Assembly: GCA_037178855.1 (NCBI GenBank)
Contig: JASJZC010000004.1
Coordinates: forward strand, 7,564,001 to 7,628,000
Origin: Oscheius sp. JU75
Lineage: Eukaryota > Nematoda > Chromadorea > Rhabditida > Rhabditidae
DNA: 64,000 bases
Reading direction: 5' to 3'
Shown here: piece by piece, positions 59,311 through 64,000 of the stretch
Numbering within the stretch: position 1 is the first letter of the stretch
Layout of the letters: every line of letters starts with the position of its first letter
Made by a program: the position numbers and the translations under genes
The notes under the pieces: generated by a model
The model's database searches: none
Told to the model about the DNA's origin: nothing
What the model saw: the letters and a program-made list of their open reading frames with translations, nothing else

Positions 59311-59330
59311 GACGCGAGGAAATTTTAAAC
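58795..59330 (+). repeat. tandem repeat unit 3
   Basis: It is nearly identical to unit 1 over about 510 bp, including both hairpins. The CAGA tetranucleotide run near the end is longer. From 59330 to about 59590 a further sequence ends with a similar GACAGACAGACGGACGGACG block and may be a diverged relative. Confidence 0.85.
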
Positions 59331-59828
59331 TAGATTGAGTTCTGCTTGTGTCCGAATGACACGACTTATTGTCGCTACCAGCTGCCGATGCAGCTTTGCA
59401 GCCTGTTTGGTCTTGGCTTAGTAGTGATAACAGGCGCCTTCGCCGCTTCCATAGTAACAAAAGTTGCCCCCACAGTCGACTCTTCACCTTGTCGCTTGAC
59501 ATGAAATGACTTGTCAGAATTTTTGGGTATTAGTGTTGACATGCAATTGTGCGGACACCATGACAGACAGACGGACGGACGAACGGACACCACTGCGCTT
59601 TAGTAAAGAAAGATCTTTGTCTCTGTCCCACCAGTCCCCATAGTACTTTTCCTGCTGCCTGATAGTTTGCTAACATCTCCTTCTCTCGATATCCCAACTT
59701 TTTAACAATCCCCCTCCCCCTAAAAAACCTATAAAAACCAACATTTTATGAAAAAAAGGTACAGCAGTACAACAAAAATATGCATAACAATAATAAGACC
59801 ACTGGTGTGGATAAGATGACAATATGCT

Positions 59829-61952
59829 TTAGTCTCCGAGACGATGTTGGAGGGCTTGAATGCGTCCCTCGAGCTCCTCAATCTCTCTTTGGATGTCCAT
59901 TTGCTCGTCCAGCTGCTCCTTCGTGACGGGTTCGTCCAAGTACTTGCGAAGGCGGGTGACAGTCTTGTAGATCTTCTCCCTACTCTTCTTCGGCTCTTCC
60001 TCCCCGATGGCCTTGAGTCTGGAAATAGGATTTTAGGCCATCGCTGTCTCTGTCTCATCAAAAATGCTTTTTCACGACTGGAAATGAGTTTCCACAAGTG
60101 GACTAGTGGTTAAGATCTTGAGATGTAAGACAATGTGACAGCTCGAAATTATAAAAAAAAAAATGTCAGAACAGATATGGAGATGGTGACAGATATGCGA
60201 GACAGAGACAGGACAGTACAGATAGGAGTAGACATGAGAGGAAGAGATTTTCTCCAGTCAGTCTATCACTTCGGACTGACTCACTGACAGAGACATGGTC
60301 TGGATTTGATAAAAACAAGAAGCAAAAACTCACGCCCTATTTAGCCGTCTTCTGTTCCTCCTGAGCTTTTCGCGCTTGTTCTCCTTGGCGTTGATGTCGT
60401 TGTAGCGGGCGATCAGCTGGCCGTGCGGAATGTTCTCGAGATCGTTTCTCTCCATTTCCGGCACCTCAGCCTCCGACAGCTGGCTCAGACTCGGCACTGT
60501 CTCTGCCTAAAATTGTGATGATTAAGCTATTTTGAAGGGTAACAGGTTCGGGCAAAAAGATTGGCTTACTCCCAAGAAGAGGACTTCCATGGCGTTGGGG
60601 AAGAGATTCACGACGTCCGGGATCGTGTACTTGTCCAGCTCGATGTTTTTGACGTCGTTGAACTTGACCATCTCCACCTGGAAAACGTTTTTAATATGTT
60701 CTCGTGAAATATGCTAAAAGGAAAATAGCTAAAATGAGGCTTTGGCCTAATGGCGTAGACGGGTAAAGCGTTCTGACTACGATTTACACGACCCGAGGTC
60801 GATCCTCATGGAAGTTATAAGACTATTTTATTTGAGAAGTGAAAAAAACGCACTTAGGCTCTAGATGACCAAAAACAAAGTCTGTGGACATTTTACCAAG
60901 TAGCGCAGTTGGTAAGAGCTCTGATAAATGTCCACACGGCCTGGGTTCGGTCCCCAGGGAAGTTACAAGCTTATTGTAGTCGAAAAGTGAAAGAAAACCA
61001 CCATAATTAGGCTCTAGCTGCCCCACGTCGACTACGATCAGTTTTTCTGCGTGAAACAGCGGTTAGTCTTAATGGCGCAGTGCCGAGTGGCGTGGTTATG
61101 GGCCAAGAGGATGGAGGTTCGGATCCCCGGCTTGAAATTATCGTCATTTTGCTCCAGAAATAGGAAAAAATGAGTTTGAGGAGAGAAATGTTCGTACCTG
61201 GCTGGTATCGAATCCTTTGAGCATATTGACCAAATCGTCATCGAGAACGAAGCCCTGGATGACGAGGTTGCTCTCAACGACTGCGGGACTATAAATAACG
61301 GGTTTTTAGAACCCAAGTTAAGGCAATTCACTATAGGGCATCGGCAATGAGCTCCTTCTCGACACAGAGCGTCAGGTTGGACTTGGCAGGGATGCCGTAG
61401 ATGTACATGATGACTTTGCCCTGATCCTCCATCATATCAGGTGCTTTGGGCTGAAATTTCGTAATTTCAAATGGATTTTTTTTAGCGGATTCACCTCGAT
61501 TCGAAGGCCGATTTTCGGGGTGGGGGTGTCTCTCAGCTGGCGGTTGTTCAAGCTGTTGAAGTAGTTGAAAAGGGAGCTGCTCACACCGGCCAATTTCCAG
61601 ATATTCTGAACAAAATTTTAAATTGTTTGTCAGTTTGTACAAATGGCCTAGTGGCAAAGGCCAGTAAACTGGAGGTCAAAGGAACGGATCCTCTCCGCGT
61701 GAAACAGTTCAAAAAACATACCTTGACCATAGTGTCCTTGCGCACACCGTAGAGCATGTTGGACTTCTGTCGGCGGCGCAACTTTCTCGACATGCCGCTG
61801 GAATTGCTCGTTTGCTCCTTGACGGGTAGCGCGTAGTCGTGCTCGTTTGAGAGCTCCTTGACGATTTTGTCGAGAATTGGGTGCGAGAGCGTGTCCAGCG
61901 TCGGCGAAGCAGGGCCCCCGTGGGCCAAGACGGCGTTCGGACTGAAATCCAT
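59829..61952 (-). CDS. conserved-looking protein with C-terminal coiled coil, not recognised
   Basis: Seven exons (61952-61722, 61605-61495, 61450-61332, 61288-61198, 60677-60570, 60506-60334, 60018-59829) join in phase to give 340 aa. The ATG directly follows TTTTTCAG. The N-terminus is low in structure and has a basic patch (SRKLRRRQKSN). The middle (about 78-230) looks like a mixed alpha/beta fold (KVIMYIYGIPAKSNLTLCVE, VVESNLVIQGFVLDDDLVNM). The C-terminus from about 255 is highly charged and helical (NKREKLRRNRRRLNRA, then EQLDEQMDIQREIEELEGRI). I cannot name the family. Four tRNA-like elements lie in introns 1, 4 and 5. Confidence 0.75.
60738..60812 (+). repeat. tRNA-like element (intron 4 of the 340-aa gene)
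   Basis: GGCCTAATGGCGTAGACGGGTAAAGCG is followed by CCCGAGGTCGATCCTCATGG. It is antisense to the host gene and the T-arm is near consensus. Confidence 0.6.
60894..60961 (+). repeat. tRNA-like element (intron 4)
   Basis: AGTAGCGCAGTTGGTAAGAGC is followed by GGCCTGGGTTCGGTCCCCAGG. The T-arm pairs perfectly and the A-box is strong. It is one of the best-preserved copies. Confidence 0.75.
61072..61134 (+). repeat. tRNA-like element (intron 4)
   Basis: GGCGCAGTGCCGAGTGGCGTGG is followed by GATGG and AGGTTCGGATCCCCGG. This is the third tRNA-like copy in a single 520-nt intron. Confidence 0.6.
61639..61700 (+). repeat. tRNA-like element (intron 1)
   Basis: AATGGCCTAGTGGCAAAGGCC is followed by AAAGGAACGGATCCTCTCCG. 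The D-arm is clear and the B-box worn. Confidence 0.5.
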
Positions 61953-62494
61953 CTGAAAAACAACGACTTTTGGTAAGTAAAAAGCCTCTAATTCGTGCAT
62001 ACGGAATTCTAATCACAACAAAAGCATTTTGGACTAGCAAAGTCATAAAAACCCATTACAAAAAAAATTGGCTCTTTATGCTCACAAACGTTCGTTCTTC
62101 CTAGTTCTCTTCCTTTTCGAACAAAGTTGCACAAAAAAATTAGGAATATAACGAAAACTAAGCTTAAATCTTGACAAAAGTTTACTGGTCATGCTTGCAA
62201 GAGCCTATTACTAGAGTATCCAACAATTTTAGTAGGAAGGACACCTATACATCAGACACATATGCATGGACAACCTTGAAAATCATTACGGAATCGGCTG
62301 TTGATGCTCACAGAATCTGTCTACATCGATTTTTGGCAGTTTTCACGAGTAAGGTTACCAAATTTTTCTTAGGAAAATAACTGGAAAATGGCGGAAACGC
62401 GGCTGATAAGTAGGTGAAATTGGCTTTTTGCTGCTGTGATCAGTGATTTTCTGACTTTCGCCAACAAAATTGGACAAAAACTGAAGGGAATAGC

Positions 62495-62605
62495 TTAAAA
62501 ACTAGCCGCAACATCGTTCCCGTAGACGCCCTTCATCATCTCGGCGATTTCGTCGCGCTTCTCGCGCAGGGTCTCCTTCTTCAGCTGCTTGTGAGTCTTG
62601 CCCAT
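62495..62605 (-). CDS. very small ORF after acceptor, 36 aa
   Basis: An ATG directly after TGTTCCAG opens a 36-aa frame, highly charged at first (KTHKQLKKETLREKRDEI) and ending GNDVAASF. The codon choice (CTG, AAG, GAG, CGC) looks coding. It lies 110 bp after the stop of the frame at 62716, which would fit a nematode operon spacer. It may instead be the last exon of that gene, although I could not join the two in phase. Confidence 0.4.
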   Translation of the reverse strand: MGKTHKQLKKETLREKRDEIAEMMKGVYGNDVAASF

Positions 62606-62715
62606 CTGGAACAGCGAAAATATTGAGTGCACATGTAAGAAAAAGCTGGTAGAGAGTAAGAGTGAACGGATGAAAACAAGCAACATTTCTGACAGGAAAA
62701 GTTCATTTTTTGAGA

Positions 62716-62928
62716 TCAACACTGCTTTTTGAGCTTTGAGAGCTCGTCGAGATCGCTGTAAAGCTTCTCCTTGTGGATTTCCAGCAGGAGATCTTGTCTA
62801 GAAAAAGGGAAAAAATTGTTTTTTGACAAGAAATTAGCATCTACCTTTCGTCATAAGATTCTATGCCGATTTCGACCAAATCCGAGTCAACCATGTCGAC
62901 CAGAACCCTCCCTAGATGCTCCTGTTTG
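62716..62928 (-). CDS. small helical protein, partial or short
   Basis: Two phased exons (about 62928-62845 and 62797-62716) read KQEHLGRVLVDMVDSDLVEI, then ESYDER|QDLLLEIHKEKLYSDLDELS and KLKKQC stop. The first exon follows an AAG acceptor-like site and no upstream start was found. It is highly helical and charged. I do not recognise it. Confidence 0.4.
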
Positions 62929-62999
62929 CTTAAGAAAGACAGTCAAAAGCACCTGTGATGTTGTGACGGAGAAAATTTAGGGAATATTTGAGGGCCAGT

Positions 63000-63725
63000 T
63001 TAGGGCGCCTTTTGCGCAGCCAATCGTCCACATCGCTGGCTGTCCAGAAGCAGATTGGACGCTGTGCTGCTGACAGCATGTTTTGGTGTTGTTATAGCAA
63101 TAAAAATAGTCTAGAAATAGGCCGGAACAAACATGAAGTAAACAGGGAAAGTGAGAAGCGTCTCGCCGAAAATGCGTACACAATTTATTTCCGCAGGTGG
63201 AGTACGGTAACGAACCAGTTCAAACGCTTAAAATTGCCAAGAGCTCTATTTTTTTTTTCTGTTTTCTAAACATTTTCCATTCATTCCTGTCATTTTTTTT
63301 TCTGCTGCAAGCCATTGAAAATGCAGTCATGGGAGATCGTAGATGAAAATAAAGTACCTAAAAAGACGATTTTCGCACAAAACTCTCAAATCCCATCTAG
63401 TTCTCTGCTTTTGCCCCCGAGAGCTGTAATCAATTGTCGCGCGTGTTCTTTGCTCCTCTGCCCTGGCGTCCCTCCCTCTTTCGCTGTCGGGTACGTACCA
63501 ATCTGTCCCTTTTACGAACAGGCACTCTTATTCAGAAAATCGTCCCTTTTCTCTCAAAAAAAAAAAGTTACTATTTGGGGATGTTTATTGGTTCAGTGGA
63601 CCCGTAGGCCCAACACAATGCTCTGACCGCTCGTTTGCTCTTTTTTTTACGGGAGGAGAGCGCCTGTTCGCGTTGCCGCTGCCCTCCAGCCCCGATTCTT
63701 TACTTCCTTTAGCATTTTTTTCTCG
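63000..63725. other. interval without a supported gene
   Basis: This is the divergent upstream space between a minus-strand and a plus-strand gene. I see T-rich tracts only. Confidence 0.5.
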
Positions 63726-63730
63726 TGCAA

Positions 63731-63986
63731 ATGACAGCTTTACAGGGCAGAATGCACCTAACAAGGCGGGTACTCGGTCCATTTGCCGGAGCTGTGGCAA
63801 AAAAACTCGATCATTACAGGTTTTTGTCTCCGTTTCCTGATTTTTATATTTCCGAAATTCAGTCAATTCCAACCCTCCTCACTCACAATACAGCAATATT
63901 TGGACTTTGGGAGAATCGGGACCGCGGCTACCTCCTATACCTTCTTAAAAAATGAGCTCCTCGTCCGTCTGGCCAATATTATGCAG
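63731..63986 (+). CDS. mitochondrial PDH/BCKDH kinase, 5' end only
   Basis: Two phased exons (63731-63819 and 63863-63986) encode an N-terminal basic leader (MTALQGRMHLTRRVLGPFAG) and then HYSQFQPSSLTIQQYLDFG, followed by KNELLVRLANIMQ. These match the start of pyruvate dehydrogenase kinases (YSxFxPSPLSxKQFLDFG...ELPVRLANxM). The enzyme would inactivate the pyruvate dehydrogenase complex by phosphorylation in the mitochondrial matrix. The gene continues past the window edge after a GTTTTT donor. Confidence 0.85.
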
Positions 63987-64000
63987 GTTTTTTAAGCTGA

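Noticed and set aside
58008-59330. CRISPR-like or bacterial array
   Set aside because: There are only three units, of 270-535 bp, no short spacers, and the setting is clearly eukaryotic. It is a tandem duplication of a hairpin-bearing element.

Overview
The window looks like a piece of a nematode nuclear genome. The genes are compact, their introns are mostly spliced GT-AG, and several introns are only 38-44 nt long. Several coding regions begin directly after a splice-acceptor-like CAG|ATG. A rab-18 homologue is followed 206 bp downstream, on the same strand, by the U2AF large-subunit gene; from memory these two genes share an operon in C. elegans. TTBK/CK1-type kinases and Kunitz/lustrin secreted proteins, both expanded in nematodes, are also present. 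I cannot fix the species or clade.

Layout: 1-2.6 kb is low-complexity DNA with perfect palindromes. A phosphatidylserine decarboxylase (+) follows at 2.7-5.9 kb, then a beta/gamma/delta-type sarcoglycan (-, 6.3-8.6), a frameshifted TTBK/CK1 kinase gene (+, 8.8-10.1), a SMYD4-like SET/MYND gene (-, 10.1-13.1) and BUD31/G10 (-, 13.6-14.7). Next come a large foldback element (15.1-15.5), Skp1-like exons (+, 15.8-16.4), an MFSD6-like transporter (-, 17.2-20.8), a two-exon microgene with a CxxC motif (-, 21.8-22.0) and an unrecognised type I membrane protein (-, 23.7-27.2). About 12 kb (27.6-39 kb) then holds no gene I can support: diffuse (GACAGA/TCTCTG)n low complexity and copies of a dispersed repeat. 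From 39 kb there are decayed lysine-rich coding fragments, a secreted Thr/Ser-rich glycoprotein (-, 41.3-42.9), a Kunitz/lustrin multidomain secreted protein (+, 43.7-46.5), a CK1 pseudogene (+, 46.9-47.5), a small coiled-coil gene (-, 48.8-49.4), the rab-18 to uaf-1 pair (+, 50.1-55.9), an unrecognised SR-rich protein (-, 56.3-57.8), a tandem hairpin-bearing repeat (58.0-59.3), an unrecognised coiled-coil protein (-, 59.8-62.0), two very small reading frames (-, 62.5-62.9) and the 5' end of a mitochondrial PDH/BCKDH kinase (+, 63.7 to the edge).

The most striking unexplained signal is a swarm of about 25 degenerate tRNA-like elements, 60-75 bp long, with recognisable pol III A-box (TAGCTCAGTCGG-like) and B-box (GGTTCGATCC-like) sequences. 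Almost all lie inside introns, in both orientations relative to the host gene, with up to eight packed around one exon. Exon boundaries were worked out by hand, keeping phase consistent across every junction. Genes described as complete have phase-matched exons; where phase breaks, this is stated.
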